Source: CAKZLS01 sp963701445
GTDB lineage: Bacteria; Pseudomonadota; Alphaproteobacteria; Rhodospirillales; Defluviicoccaceae
NCBI GenBank assembly: GCA_963701445.1
Contig: CAVPAM010000013.1
Coordinates: 1 to 64,000 of the forward strand
Length of the DNA: 64,000 nt
Reading direction: 5' to 3'
In this document: positions 8,656-19,100 of the stretch, piece after piece
Layout: every line of letters begins with the position of its first letter
Position numbering within the stretch: the stretch's first letter is position 1
Notes under the pieces: model-generated
The model's input: only the letters and a program-made list of their open reading frames with translations
The model's database searches: none
Told to the model about the DNA's origin: nothing
Made by a program: the position numbers and the translations under genes

Positions 8656-8780
8656 TGTCTCCCCCTTCGTCCCGTGCGCGGGTCTCGCTCGGACATTGGC
8701 ACCGAACATTGTCGTATTCGTTGGAATTTTCAAGCGGCAAGTTGACGGCCTCAAGACGGCGCCCGCCCACCACACCAACG

Positions 8781-9083
8781 TCACTTGGCGGCCTCGCAGG
8801 CGAAAACCCCCTGGGCCGCGTAGGGTTCGGTGATCTTGTCGGCGGTGCTCGGCGCTTTTGTCTCCACGCGCACCGCCCGTTTTCCAAACTTGGCGCAATG
8901 CTCGTCGGCGTCCACGCCGGCCATGGTCGAATACCGGGAGTCGTACTGGATGGTGATGCCGTCCGGACCGGAATTGATAACCTTGCTCTTCTCCTTGGAG
9001 GAACAGGCGGCAAGGCTCGCCCCGGCCACCAATACGATTAAAGCGAACAACGCGCGCGCGTCGCGAGATGAAGCGGATCGCAT
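8781..9083 (-). CDS. Putative lipoprotein, 100 residues
   Basis: Start at 9083 follows a GGAGG Shine-Dalgarno with about 7 bases spacing; an ATG at 9128 lacks one. The signal sequence ends in the lipobox AGASLAAC (Cys near residue 27), followed by Ser and Lys residues, so the protein is probably lipid-anchored. The short mature domain includes GITIQYDSRYS, DADEHCAKFGKRAVRVE and a C-terminal Cys (GVFACEAAK). This pattern resembles small outer-membrane-facing lipoproteins of alphaproteobacteria; no function is known to me. Confidence 0.7.
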   Translation of the reverse strand: MRSASSRDARALFALIVLVAGASLAACSSKEKSKVINSGPDGITIQYDSRYSTMAGVDADEHCAKFGKRAVRVETKAPSTADKITEPYAAQGVFACEAAK

Positions 9084-9339
9084 GGTCGAGCCTCCGAAGA
9101 TGCCGATGGGCGGGTCATTAGCCTTCACAGCCCAATCGGTCTTTTGCCCCGGTCTGTCAACCCCTCACGCTAGCCGGCGGTGGTTCTCTGGGGCACATTT
9201 GTTGGACATGCGAGGCAAATCATGATGGAAGATCGAATGCTGGCGCGCATTCTGGAGCCCATCGCCGTGGCCAATGCCATCGCGCTGACCCTCACGACAT
9301 TCGTTGGTTTCCGGGCGTGGGCGCGCTTGAGCAGGATTC

Positions 9340-9546
9340 TCAGGACCATACCTGCAGGCGCGCCACCGGGCCCTGGCTCCTCTGGCGGGCATGGGCAGCG
9401 GCCGCGCGTTTCGCCGAGGCGTAGGTTCCCGCCTGGCTGAATGTCCAGCCGTCGGGCATCCGAAAATACCAAAGGGTGAAACCGCGGGGTTTGCGTCGAT
9501 GCACCCGCTCATAGCGGGCGGTGCTGATCTCTACGGTGAGGGTCAT
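9340..9546 (-). CDS. Possible small protein, 68 residues
   Basis: Weakly supported. The predicted peptide begins MTLTVEISTARYERVHRRK and contains GFTLWYFRMPDGWTFSQAG and TYASAKRAAAAHARQR, a plausible two-strand plus helix arrangement with good codon character. An ATG at 9555 would add three residues. No Shine-Dalgarno of quality is visible and the family is not recognised. An overlapping plus-strand frame is less convincing. Confidence 0.4.
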   Translation of the reverse strand: MTLTVEISTARYERVHRRKPRGFTLWYFRMPDGWTFSQAGTYASAKRAAAAHARQRSQGPVARLQVWS

Positions 9547-9943
9547 CGCTTGCACTCCATAATTGTATACAGCGGACCACTTCCTCTCAATATAGTTGCA
9601 AATTTTAGAGAAAAAATCAAATAGTTTGACCCCTTAAATAAATACTACCGGCACGTGTGGTTAGTCGGAGCGCGGACGATACGTCCACGTGCATCGCGTT
9701 AAAAGCCTGGAATCCGGTGGATAACGGGGAAATCTCGGTAAAGTCGCGCAAACGCGTTCGAAACCTGTCGACCGATACATATTTACAACATCACGAGACC
9801 GAAACGCCCACATGGGTGAAGTCGGCTGAAATGTAAAGCCCAGCCGTATTCTCGCCTCAGCAAACAGATGCGCGGGAGGCCCCGGCTCTGCTATACGCTT
9901 CAACTCAAGCCAACAAATGAGAGCTTGGGGGGAGAGTTTGTAA
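9547..9943. other. AT-richer intergenic region upstream of purH
   Basis: No coding frame convinces here. The first hundred bases (to about 9650) are noticeably AT-richer than the surroundings and could hold promoter elements for either side, but I could not assign a -35/-10 pair with confidence. The purH ribosome-binding site (GGGGGGAGAG) lies at 9929-9938. Confidence 0.4.
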
Positions 9944-11515
9944 ATGAGCACACCCATACGTCGCGCGCTGATTTCCGTCTCGGACAAGACTGGACTGGCG
10001 AATCTGGGCCGTTTTCTGGAGTCGCGGGGCGTGGAAATCCTGTCCACCGGCGGTTCCGCGGCCGCCTTGAAGGAGGCGGGCGTCCCGGTGGTGGAAGTAT
10101 CCGACCATACCGGCTTTCCCGAAATCATGGACGGCCGCGTCAAGACGCTGCAGCCGGCCATCCACGGCGGCCTGCTGGCCATCCGCGGCAATCCCGACCA
10201 CGAGCGCGCGATGACGGACCACGGCATCGCTCCCATCGACCTGCTCGTGGTCAATCTCTATCCGTTCGAGGCGACGGTAGCCGGGGGCGCGCCGTTCGAT
10301 ACGTGCATCGAGAATATCGACATCGGCGGACCGGCGCTGATCCGGGCGGCCGCCAAGAACCATGCGTTCGTCACGGTGGTGGTCAGTCCGGGGGACTATG
10401 CGCGGCTGATGGAGGAAATGACGTCGGGCGACGGCGCGACCACGGCCGCGTTCCGCCGCCAACTGGCGGCCAAGGCCTACGGCCGGACGGGCGCCTACGA
10501 TGCCGCCATCTCGGCGTGGTTCAACGCGGTCGAGGGCGCGACCTTCCCCGAACGGCTCGTTTTCTCCGGAACCCGCAAGCAGACCATGCGCTATGGCGAA
10601 AACCCTCACCAGGCGGCCGCGTTCTATGTGTCGGGCGAGCGGCGGCCGGGCGTCGCCACGGCCGAACAGATCCAGGGCAAGGAGCTCAGCTTCAATAACC
10701 TGAACGACACCGACGCGGCGTTCGAACTGGTGTCCGAGTTCGAGCCCCCCGCCGTCGCCATCATCAAGCACGCCAACCCCTGCGGCGTCGCCATCGCCGA
10801 ATCGGTCAAGGCGGCGTACGCCAAGGCGCTGGCCTGCGACCCGGTCAGCGCGTTCGGCGGCATCATCGCCCTCAACCGCGCCCTCGACGCCGCCACCGCC
10901 GAGGACATCGCCAAGCTGTTCGCCGAGGTGATCATCGCGCCGGACATCGACGCCGACGCCCGCGCGATCCTGGCAGCCAAGAAAAACCTGCGTGTGCTGG
11001 TGACCGGCGGCCTGCCCGATCCCACGGCGCCGGGAATGACCCTGCGATCCCTCTCGGGCGGCTACCTTCTGCAGGGCCGCGACAACGCCGTCACGTCCGG
11101 CGAGCTCAAGGTGGTAACCAAGCGCGCGCCCACCAACGCCGAAATGGCCGATCTAGCGTTCGCGTACCGGGTATGCAAGCACGTGAAATCCAACGCCATC
11201 GTCTACTGCAAGGACGGCGCCACCGTCGGCGTCGGCGCGGGCCAGATGAGCCGCGTGGATTCGGCGCGGATCGCCGCGTGGAAATCGGCCGACGCCGACG
11301 CGGCGGCCGGCGCGACCGAACCACGTACCCACGGTTCCGTGGTGGCGTCCGACGCCTTCTTCCCGTTTGCCGACGGCTTGCTGGTCACGGCCGAAGCCGG
11401 TGCCACCGCCGTCATCCAGCCGGGCGGCTCGGTGCGCGACGAAGAGGTGATCGCCGCGGCCGACGAAAGGGGCCTGGCCATGGTCCTCACCGGCATGCGC
11501 CACTTCCGGCACTAA
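9944..11515 (+). CDS. purH: Bifunctional AICAR transformylase / IMP cyclohydrolase
   Basis: Catalyses the last two steps of de novo purine synthesis: formylation of AICAR with 10-formyl-tetrahydrofolate, then ring closure to IMP. The 523-residue length matches the family. The N-terminal MGS-like cyclohydrolase domain (about 1-140) begins RRALISVSDKTGLANLGRFL and contains STGGSAAALKEAG and DGRVKTLQPAIHGGLL. The transformylase part contains RYGENPHQAAAFY, the catalytic Lys-His motif IIKHANPCGVA (about residue 275), and SNAIVYCKDGATVGVGAGQ, and ends in GSVRDEEVIAAADERGLAM. A strong Shine-Dalgarno precedes the ATG. The gene converges with the MFS gene, with 10 bases between stops. Confidence 0.97.
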   Translation: MSTPIRRALISVSDKTGLANLGRFLESRGVEILSTGGSAAALKEAGVPVVEVSDHTGFPEIMDGRVKTLQPAIHGGLLAIRGNPDHERAMTDHGIAPIDLLVVNLYPFEATVAGGAPFDTCIENIDIGGPALIRAAAKNHAFVTVVVSPGDYARLMEEMTSGDGATTAAFRRQLAAKAYGRTGAYDAAISAWFNAVEGATFPERLVFSGTRKQTMRYGENPHQAAAFYVSGERRPGVATAEQIQGKELSFNNLNDTDAAFELVSEFEPPAVAIIKHANPCGVAIAESVKAAYAKALACDPVSAFGGIIALNRALDAATAEDIAKLFAEVIIAPDIDADARAILAAKKNLRVLVTGGLPDPTAPGMTLRSLSGGYLLQGRDNAVTSGELKVVTKRAPTNAEMADLAFAYRVCKHVKSNAIVYCKDGATVGVGAGQMSRVDSARIAAWKSADADAAAGATEPRTHGSVVASDAFFPFADGLLVTAEAGATAVIQPGGSVRDEEVIAAADERGLAMVLTGMRHFRH

Positions 11516-11525
11516 CCGACGATGG

Positions 11526-12821
11526 TCAGTTTTTCGTCGCCTCGTGAGGATCGCGGACGGGCAGCAGGAGAAGCATGCCGACGATGAAGAAGACGAGGAT
11601 GGTGGCGAGGCCGACGCGCTGGCTCTGGGCCATGGCCGTCACCCAGCCGAACACCGCCGGACCGAGGAAGGCGGTGGCCTTGCCCGACAGCGCGTAGAGA
11701 CCGAACATCTCGGCGCGCAGATGCGGCGGCGCCACCCGCGCCATCAGCGACCGGCTGGCCGATTGCGCCGGACCGAAGAACAGGCCGAGCGGCAGGGCGC
11801 ACACCCAGAACAGGGTTTTCGACTCGATCACCAGCAAGGCCGCGCCGAGGACGGTCAAGGCGCCAACGGCGATCAGGATGGTGCGCTTGGCGCCGATCCA
11901 GTCGTCCACCCAGCCGAACGCGAACGCGCCGATGCCGGCGGTGACGTTCATGGCAATGCCGAATATGAGGATCTCTTCGAAACTCATCCCAAAGGTCACC
12001 GCCGCGTAGATGCCGCCGACGCTGAACAGGGTGTTGAGACCGTCCGTGTAAATCATGCGCGCGATCAGAAAGAGGGCGATCTGGCGATACTCGCGGATCC
12101 GCCGGAAAGTGCCGATCAACATGCGCACTCCCTCCCGCACGGCCTCCGCCGCCGATACCGTCCCGGGCGGCGCGTCGGGCACGAACAGAAAGAAAGGGAT
12201 GCAGAACACCGCGAACCAGCCGGCCACCAGCAAGGCGGTAGCCCGGACCGGTTCGAACGTTTCCTTGTCCAGGCCGAACAGCGGCGGATCCGGCTGGACA
12301 AGCACCACCAAAGCCACCACCAGGCAGATCAATCCGCCGGCATAACCGAAACCCCAGCCCCAGCCCGACAGGCGCCCCACCTTGTCGGGCGGTACCAAGG
12401 CCGGCAGCATGGCGTTATAGAATACCATCCCGGTCTCGAAGGCGAAGTTGGCGAGCGCCGCGAAAACCAGAACCCACATGACATTGGACGGGTCCGGTTC
12501 CGCGAACCACAGCATGGCGGTCGCGGTGATGCACAACACCGAGAATACGCCCACCCACGGTTTACGCCGCCCGGCCTTGTCGGCGATGGCGCCGAGAACG
12601 GGGCTCGCCACCGCGACCGCCAGCGCGGAGAGGCTGAGAGCGTACGCCCAATGGCTGGTGCCGGTCACCTCGTCCGCCGCGACCGCCTTGGTGAAGTAGG
12701 CGGCGAACACAAAGGTGATGATGACGGTGGGAAAGGCCGAGTTCGCCCAGTCGAAGGTGCACCAGGCAAACCGCGCCCACGGGCCGGCCTCGACCTTCGC
12801 GCCGGCTTTGGCTTCCTTCAC
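11526..12821 (-). CDS. MFS transporter, UMF1/Atg22-like
   Basis: A 431-residue integral membrane protein with about twelve hydrophobic segments. The N-terminal signature FAWCTFDWANSAFPTVIITFVF is of the UMF1 type, related to the fungal vacuolar amino-acid effluxer Atg22. A motif A-like loop (GAIADKAGRRKPWVG) follows TM2-3. Other visible elements are FYNAMLPALVPPDKVGRLSG and GLFFGPAQSASRSLMAR. It should sit in the inner membrane and move a small solute; the substrate is unknown. The strand is opposite to purH and to the IS5 element beyond its start. No regulator is adjacent. Confidence 0.85.
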   Translation of the reverse strand: MKEAKAGAKVEAGPWARFAWCTFDWANSAFPTVIITFVFAAYFTKAVAADEVTGTSHWAYALSLSALAVAVASPVLGAIADKAGRRKPWVGVFSVLCITATAMLWFAEPDPSNVMWVLVFAALANFAFETGMVFYNAMLPALVPPDKVGRLSGWGWGFGYAGGLICLVVALVVLVQPDPPLFGLDKETFEPVRATALLVAGWFAVFCIPFFLFVPDAPPGTVSAAEAVREGVRMLIGTFRRIREYRQIALFLIARMIYTDGLNTLFSVGGIYAAVTFGMSFEEILIFGIAMNVTAGIGAFAFGWVDDWIGAKRTILIAVGALTVLGAALLVIESKTLFWVCALPLGLFFGPAQSASRSLMARVAPPHLRAEMFGLYALSGKATAFLGPAVFGWVTAMAQSQRVGLATILVFFIVGMLLLLPVRDPHEATKN

Positions 12822-13102
12822 GCCTTTTCTCCGTTCCCGTGTTGTTTTGCTAAACTGAGGGTACCCTAGACCATTAGGAGTTTGTCCGAGAAACAGTTTA
12901 GGTAGCGAGTTACGTCGACTTCAACGATGTGGCCATCGCCGCCGAGCAGGCTCAAATGACCTCCACGCACTGCTTCCCAAAAACTGTACTCCAAGAAACA
13001 CGCTGCTTATTCAAGCTACGCCGATAGTTGGACACCTCGAAGAACCTGGTTGCTTTGACGGCAGTCTGATTCAATGGGTCCTGTGTTTCATGGGAGGCCG
13101 GA

Positions 13103-14179
13103 ATGGATCGTCAGCCTGGTTTTTTCGACCTTGATTACCGGTATGATCAACTCAGCAAGTCGGGCGATCCGTTGGAGCGTCTGTCGGACGTTGTGAACTT
13201 CGAGGCGTTTCGTTACCGGCTTGAAAAAGCGGTCAAGAGGTCCGACGGTTGTAAGGGCGGACGTCCGCCGTACGACCTGGTTCTAATGTTTAAGATTCTG
13301 GTTCTCCAGGCGCTGTACACGCTTTCGGACGAACAGACGGAATTCATGATCCGGGACCGCTTGTCGTTCATGCGGTTCCTGGGTTTGGGGATGAAGGACC
13401 CGGTTCCCGATGCCACGACGATCTGGCTGTTTCGGGAACACCTCACCCAGGCCGAAGCCATGGACAAGCTTTTTGCCCGGTTCGACAAGGTTTTGACCGA
13501 GAAGGGCTATCTGGCCATGTCCGGGCAAATCATGGATGCCACCATCGTCGCGGCTCCGAGACAGCGCAACACCGACGGCGAAAAGCAGGCCATCAAGCAA
13601 GGGCGCATTCCGGAAGGCTGGGAGGACAAGCCCGCCAAGCTGCGCCAGAAGGACGTTGATGCCCGCTGGACGGTGAAGTTTTCCAAGGCCAAGCCCCGCG
13701 AGGACGGCCAGCCCCAGCGGGATCTGGCGATCCCGGCCTTCGGGTACAAAAACCATATCTCGACCGACAAACGACACGGCTTGATCCGCAAATGGACGGT
13801 GACCGACGCCGCCGCCCACGACGGTGCCCGGCTGCCCGAGCTTTTGGACAAGAACAACACGGCAAGCACCGTCTGGGCAGACACCGCCTACCGTTCCAAC
13901 AAGAACGAAACGCACATGGCGAAGAACGGTTTCGTCTCGCAGGTTCACCGCAAGAAGCCGATGGGCAAGCCGATGCCGGAAAGAACCTCAAGGGCGAACG
14001 GTCGGAAATCGAAAGTCCGCGCCCTCGTCGAGCATGTCTTTGCCGCGCAGAAAGGGCCCATGGCCCTGTTCATCCGCACCGTCGGCATCGCCCGCGCCAG
14101 AACCAAGATCGGCATGGCCAACCTGGTCTACAACATGAAGCGCCTCGTCTGGCTCGAAGCCCGAAGTGTGCCCGGATAA
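13103..14179 (+). CDS. IS5-family transposase, apparently intact
   Basis: A 358-residue DDE transposase. The N-terminal helical domain includes GGRPPYDLVLMFKILVLQ and the family pattern FLGLGMKDPVPDATTIW. Catalytic residues are seen as MDATIVAAP (Asp about 145), VWADTAYRS (Asp about 260) and VRALVEHVFAAQK (Glu about 310), followed by the Lys/Arg-rich IGMANLVYNMKRLVWLE end. An AGGCCGG-type site precedes the ATG. The frame has no break. Terminal inverted repeats could not be found confidently; the right side abuts an IS1182 remnant, so the right end may be lost or very short. Confidence 0.9.
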   Translation: MDRQPGFFDLDYRYDQLSKSGDPLERLSDVVNFEAFRYRLEKAVKRSDGCKGGRPPYDLVLMFKILVLQALYTLSDEQTEFMIRDRLSFMRFLGLGMKDPVPDATTIWLFREHLTQAEAMDKLFARFDKVLTEKGYLAMSGQIMDATIVAAPRQRNTDGEKQAIKQGRIPEGWEDKPAKLRQKDVDARWTVKFSKAKPREDGQPQRDLAIPAFGYKNHISTDKRHGLIRKWTVTDAAAHDGARLPELLDKNNTASTVWADTAYRSNKNETHMAKNGFVSQVHRKKPMGKPMPERTSRANGRKSKVRALVEHVFAAQKGPMALFIRTVGIARARTKIGMANLVYNMKRLVWLEARSVPG

Positions 14180-14285
14180 TGGAAAACAAAGCGAAAAAGC
14201 TGCCAACACAGCCCGGAAACCCGTAAATCAGGCCAAAAACGACCTCTCCTCTGGAGTGACAGCGAGCAATTGACTCCGCCGGGCC

Positions 14286-14927
14286 TCAATTATCCGGTAT
14301 TTCGAGGTGTCCAGCCGGGACGGACGGCCGGGAAGGATCGCGCATCTCGGCCGGCATCTCGTCGCCCCGTTCGTCGCCAAACAGCGCGTCCTCGGCGGCA
14401 TCGACCGCGTCCGCCTCCGACACCATGGCCGTAACTTCCGCTGCCAAAGACCGGGCCGTCCGGTTGGCGGACAGCGCCGCGTTCGCCTTGATCTTGCTCC
14501 CGTCCAGCGCCACCACGCCAAGGCGGACCAAGCCCGCCGCATGGCAGAGCTTCAGAACCTCCACGAACAGCGCCTCGAACTCCTTGCGATGGCGTTTGCG
14601 GAACCGCGCGATCACCGTGTGGTCGGGAACCTCGTGCCCGACGATCATCCGGAACCCCGCATCGCGCTCGCACAGGCGCTCGATCTTGCGGCTGGAGCGA
14701 TGGCCGTTGGCATAGGCGTAGATCAGCACGCACACCATCATCGAGGGCGCGAACGGTTGGGCGCCGGTGCCTCGCTTCGTGTAATGGGCCTCGAAGGCCG
14801 TGAGCTCCATCAAGGTCACCACGTCCAAAAGAAGGTGGACCATGTCCGTCTCCGGAACCCAGTCCTTCATGTCCACCGGAAGAAGAAATCGCTGCCGCCG
14901 GTCCGGCTCGCGGAAGAAATTCGCCAT
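14286..14927 (-). pseudogene. IS1182-family transposase, N-terminal part only
   Basis: Encodes the first about 195 residues of an IS1182-type transposase and then runs out of homology. Typical features are MANFFREPDRRQRFLLPVDM, the dimerisation/DNA-binding part with MMVCVLIYAYANGHRSSRKI, CERDAGFRMIVG, and the first catalytic Asp in VALDGSKIKANAALSANR. A full-length member is about 450-500 residues, so the second Asp and Glu are missing and the protein cannot be active. The last 15 codons (up to the stop at 14286) are not family-like. A second, shorter remnant of the same element with near-identical sequence lies at 22845-23044. Confidence 0.85.
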
Positions 14928-15369
14928 GTCCGCCCCCTCGGTGCTGTCCCGGGAAAGAAGGAATCAGGCACCGCGGAATCGGCCGCAGAACCTTCTCACT
15001 GAAGACCCGAAAGATCTTCGGCATCAGCGTCGACCCCGGCACGCCAGCCAGGGAGTTGAGGACGGATCTCACGCCGCCGGGCGGCATCCTCGTGATAGCT
15101 GGAAGGGGCCACCGGCAGTGACCCTGCAGATCGCGCTCGTCCCAGGATGCCGCCATCGTGCGACGATGGAACGCAGAATCAACTCCTGAACGGGCGTTCG
15201 AGCTCCGCCTGGACACGAAACGCGGATGCTCGCAGCAAAATCAGGTTCGCGTGTCGAAGCTCCGTTTCTCGTCGTCTGTCCAGACCCGACGCTTCCGACC
15301 CTTCGCCACCTCGAACCCCGAAAGTGTCCATTATCCAAAATGGACACTAACCAACTCTAACCCTCACCG
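14928..15369. other. IS-derived or decayed DNA without a gene
   Basis: The first about 50 bases (to about 14978) are the untranslated left end of the IS1182 element, because they recur at 22995-23044. The rest shows no convincing gene. A perfect 9-base inverted repeat (AGTGTCCAT at 15323-15331 and ATGGACACT at 15340-15348, loop 8) may be an IS end or end-joint. The region looks like mosaic transposon debris. Confidence 0.5.
15323..15348. repeat. Perfect 9-base-pair palindrome with an 8-base loop
   Basis: AGTGTCCAT and ATGGACACT face each other across TATCCAAA. It sits inside IS debris about 20 bases from the truncated IS3 orfA. It may be a terminal repeat pair of a deleted element, or a simple hairpin; nothing in the sequence decides. 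Confidence 0.5.
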
Positions 15370-15498
15370 TCAGAGCAGGCAGACCGGACGAACACCAACC
15401 GCCGACCACCGGGACGAATGATCGCTCTCATGATCCAGAACCATCCGGATCGCCCGTTCACGCACCTCAGGTGAAAACTTGTTCGATGTCTTGCTCAT
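15370..15498 (-). pseudogene. Truncated IS3 orfA (helix-turn-helix subunit)
   Basis: A 42-residue stub beginning MSKTSNKFSPEVRERAIRM, the characteristic start of the HTH-containing OrfA of IS51-type IS3 elements. The family pattern holds through VLDHESDHSSRWSAV and then changes to an unrelated tail (GVRPVCLL). Normal OrfA is about 90-110 residues and is fused to OrfB by programmed frameshifting; neither is possible here. Inactive remnant. Confidence 0.75.
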
Positions 15499-15551
15499 AG
15501 TGGCTCCTTCTTCTCAGAAGTTGGAGCCTCCGGCAATCCCGGGGCGGTTCA
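15370..15551 (-). mobile_element. IS3-family (IS51-type) left-end remnant
   Basis: Read on the minus strand this begins with TGAACCGCCCCGG at 15551, the terminal-repeat style of IS51-group IS3 elements, continues through a short leader, and leads into the start of orfA with an AAGGAG Shine-Dalgarno. Only the first about 35 codons of orfA remain before the homology ends, so the rest of orfA, all of orfB and the other end have been lost. Confidence 0.7.
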
Positions 15552-16110
15552 TGCCGAGGCCGCACAAAGGCCCGGCCGACACGCGGTTGGGATCAAGTCG
15601 GAAGATTCGTATTCCTCGGTCAATCGGTGAAATACACCTCAACAAACCGTCCCGTTTTCCAGGACCACCTCGCACATCCGCTGACCTAAAATCAGGTTTT
15701 GTGTGCATATTCCAAGTTAGCAGCCTTCTGGTGCCGAGCAAACAAAAGAGCTTGACGTTTGTCCTATACAGGAATAATATCCCATTCCTGAAAGCAGCAC
15801 ACCCTCCGGTTTTTGTCAGCGCCATTGATCGTATGCTTCTTAAATTTCCCTCAGATCAGATAATTTTTGTGGCCACTCATGCGATTCGAACCATCGATTA
15901 AGCGCTTCTTATCGCTACTCCACCAAGGTCATCTTTATCGGTCGATCCACCGGACCCATCGCCGACTTTAAAAAATTGAAGCGCGAGCGCAACACGGAGG
16001 CGCTACAGAAATACCTTTAATGCAAAGTATACTTAATAGATTCACCCGTTCGTCTGTACTTATAAAAACAGCCTCGGACGGAAATTAGGCCTTTGACAAG
16101 GAGATTATCT
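15552..16110. other. Lower-GC stretch upstream of the giant exported protein
   Basis: This 560-base region has clearly lower GC than the rest of the window. No complete gene is visible. One frame at about 15906-16020 reads like the C-terminus of a real protein (SYRYSTKVIFIGRSTGP, then a basic helix and a stop), and another frame just before it ends IIFVATHAIRTID, so a decayed gene may lie here. The AAGGAG ribosome-binding site of the downstream gene is at 16098-16103. Confidence 0.4.
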
Positions 16111-19100
16111 TTGACAATACTCGCGTTTTCCTATGCGCGCACCTTGCAGTACCTCAAGGTGCAACACGCGTTGCTACCGCCATCAGCCCGAGCGCAAAGA
16201 AATTGGCTTACGGCGGTCATGGTGCTTCTTCTTACCACGGCGGTTGTTCTCGGAATTGGGCAAAAGGTCGAAGCGGCCACTTTAACCGCAGCGAGTTGTT
16301 CGCAGTCGGCGGTACAGTCGGCGATTAATTCAGCGACCGACGGAGACATTGTGCGTGTTCCTGCTGGAAATTGCACGTGGAATGGCGCGGTGTCCATCAA
16401 CGACAAGACGATTATCCTGCAGGGTGCCGGTTCGGGCAGCGAAGGAACCAAGATCACGTACGGCGGGTCGGGGCACACCCTCATTTCCATTAATGCGGGA
16501 AACAAAACCGGAAGAATGGATATATCCGGTTTTCACTTTGTCGGCGGAGATACAAATTATTGGAGCGGAACTGTTATCCAGATGTATGGCCCTAAAGGGT
16601 GGAAAAATATCCGAATTCATCACAACGTGTTCGACAACAATCCACAGTTTGCCATCCGCGGAAGTGCTTCGACCTACGGTCTTATCGACAATAACGTTTT
16701 TTCAGGGAGTTCACACCCGCTCAAATTTGGGGGGAACGGCAATACCGATTGGGAGACACCGCTAGTACTTGGGTCGGATGATTTCCTTTTCATTGAAGAC
16801 AATAGATTTCACATGGATGACTGGTATGGCAATACCGGTGCGTCTGCAGTTGACTATGACCAAGGCGGAAGGATTGTCATTTCGGCACAACGATTTAAGA
16901 AACGCTTTTTTCCAAACCCACGACCGGGCAAGAAGTGGTCTTGTCAGCGCCAACGCTTGGGAAGTCTACAATAACACCTTCGGGGCGGACACGCAGAAAT
17001 GGAAGGCAATTGATCTTACGGCGGGAACCGGCGTTGTTTGGGGTAATACATTTACCGGATCCTGGTCAGTCCCGATCGGGGCCATGGATTACAAGACTTT
17101 CAATTCGCGCGGTATTCCGCCGTGCGATGGCAGCGATCCATCTGACCAGAACGTTCCCGGCGAGACCGGCTGGCGGTGTCAGTATCAAATAGGATCCCAA
17201 AGCTCGGGCGCGACGGCGGTCGGGTACCCCGCCTACATCTGGGGCAATACGAACAATGGCAGTCTACCGGGAATGCAATGCACCGCTGGTTGCGAGCACG
17301 TAAAATCCGGCAAGGGATTTTATCAACAACGGATCAACGCCGAAACCTGGCTACACTCCGTACACCTATCCGCACCCGTTGCAGCGAAGCCGGAGCCGCC
17401 TGCCGATACTACCGCACCCTCTGACCCGACGAACATTGCCACGTCGACGGTTTCGGCGAGCCAGATCAAGGTGTCGTGGTCGGCGTCCACTGACAACGTC
17501 GGGGTCACGGGCTACCGCTTGGAGCGCTGCACCGGCGTCGAGCTGCACCAACTTCTCGCAGATCGCGACCCCGAGCGGCACGTCCTATTCCAACACCGGC
17601 CTCTCCGCCGGAACCACCTACCGCTACCGGGTGCGTGCCGTCGACGCGGCGGGAAACCTGTCAGGGTACTCCAGCGTTGCCAGCGCGACGACGCAACAAT
17701 CAACAAGCAGTGGCCCGACGCCGCTTCCCGAGGGGAAGAACGGCATTGCCGCAGCATATTTGGGCGACGCCAACATCGGCACCCATCCGGACGTGCTTTT
17801 TGCCGATGACTTCGAGTTCGTACTCTTCGAAGAGCGAACTGACATCGAAGTGGTCGTCGTACTATCAATCGGCCAACACCCGCATCGCGACGGAAGCGGA
17901 CAACGTTTTTGGCGGAAGCCGGTCGCTTGAATTCAGGCTTCCACAATCAAGCTCTGAAATTTCGAACGCACTGGTGAAGAACCTGGGTACAACCGAGGAC
18001 CAGTTGTTCGTCCGCGTCTACACCAAGTTCGATTCCGGGTTTCATGACACGGGGTCCGGTCATAACGGCATTCGGATCTCATCGAACTACCCGGGGCCTG
18101 GCAACACGCCCAACGGCAGCGACTTCTTCTTGTTCAATTTGGAGAACAGCCAGTATTACAACGAAGGTGGACCCGGCTACACAAACGTGTACGCCTATCA
18201 TCCCGAGCAACGCTCGCAGTGGGGTGATCACTGGTATCCCGATGGACGCGTCCTTCCGTATGATTCGACGCCCGGCGACTTCGGTCCCGACTTTGTCGCT
18301 CGTCCCAATTTCATCCCGGAAACCGACAAGTGGTACAGCTACGAGTTCATGGTGCAAGCCAACACGCCGGGTGCGGACGACGGACGTGTCGCCGCGTGGA
18401 TCGACGGCAATCTTATCGCGGATTTCCAGAACCTTAGCATGCGCGACATTAGCAACCTCAAGATCGATCAGATCCAACTTGAACTTCACTCCCAAGGTTC
18501 ACCGCAGGTGAACACGAAGTGGTACGACGATGTCGTGGTCGCAAGGTCGTACATCGGACCGATGTCCACATCAAGCGCGCCTCCCACCGATACAGCCGCC
18601 CCCTCTGTCCCGTCGAACCTTCAGGCTGACCCGGTCTCATCGAGCCAGATCAATCTTTCCTGGGCGGCCTCGACCGACGATGTCGGGGTAACGGCCTATC
18701 GGTTGGAGCGATGCACCAGTGCAAGCTGCGGCGACTTCACGCAGATCGCGACCTCGAACGGCACGTCCTATTCAGACACCGAACTTGCCGCCAACACGAC
18801 CTATCGCTACCGCGTTCGCGCCACCGATGCGGCGGAAAACCTCTCTTCGTATTCGAGTGTGGCGAGTGCGACAACGCAGCCCCAAACAACGGCGAGCGAA
18901 GAGACCATCTGGGGTTCCCGCAGCACTACGGACTTTGCCAGCGATAACCAAGCTTGGGATCTGGGTTTGATCTTCACACCGATCACAAACGGCCAAGTGA
19001 CGGGGATCCGCGTCTACGGCGCACCGAACGAATCCGGAGCCCATACGGCACGCCTGTGGCGGAACAGCGACGGCGCGCTTCTCTCTGGGCCGCATACGTT

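Noticed and set aside
14172..14297. Inverted CCGGATAAT / ATTATCCGG near the IS5 right side considered as terminal repeats
   Set aside because: Only 9 bases, no partner at the left side of the IS5 gene, and no target duplication.
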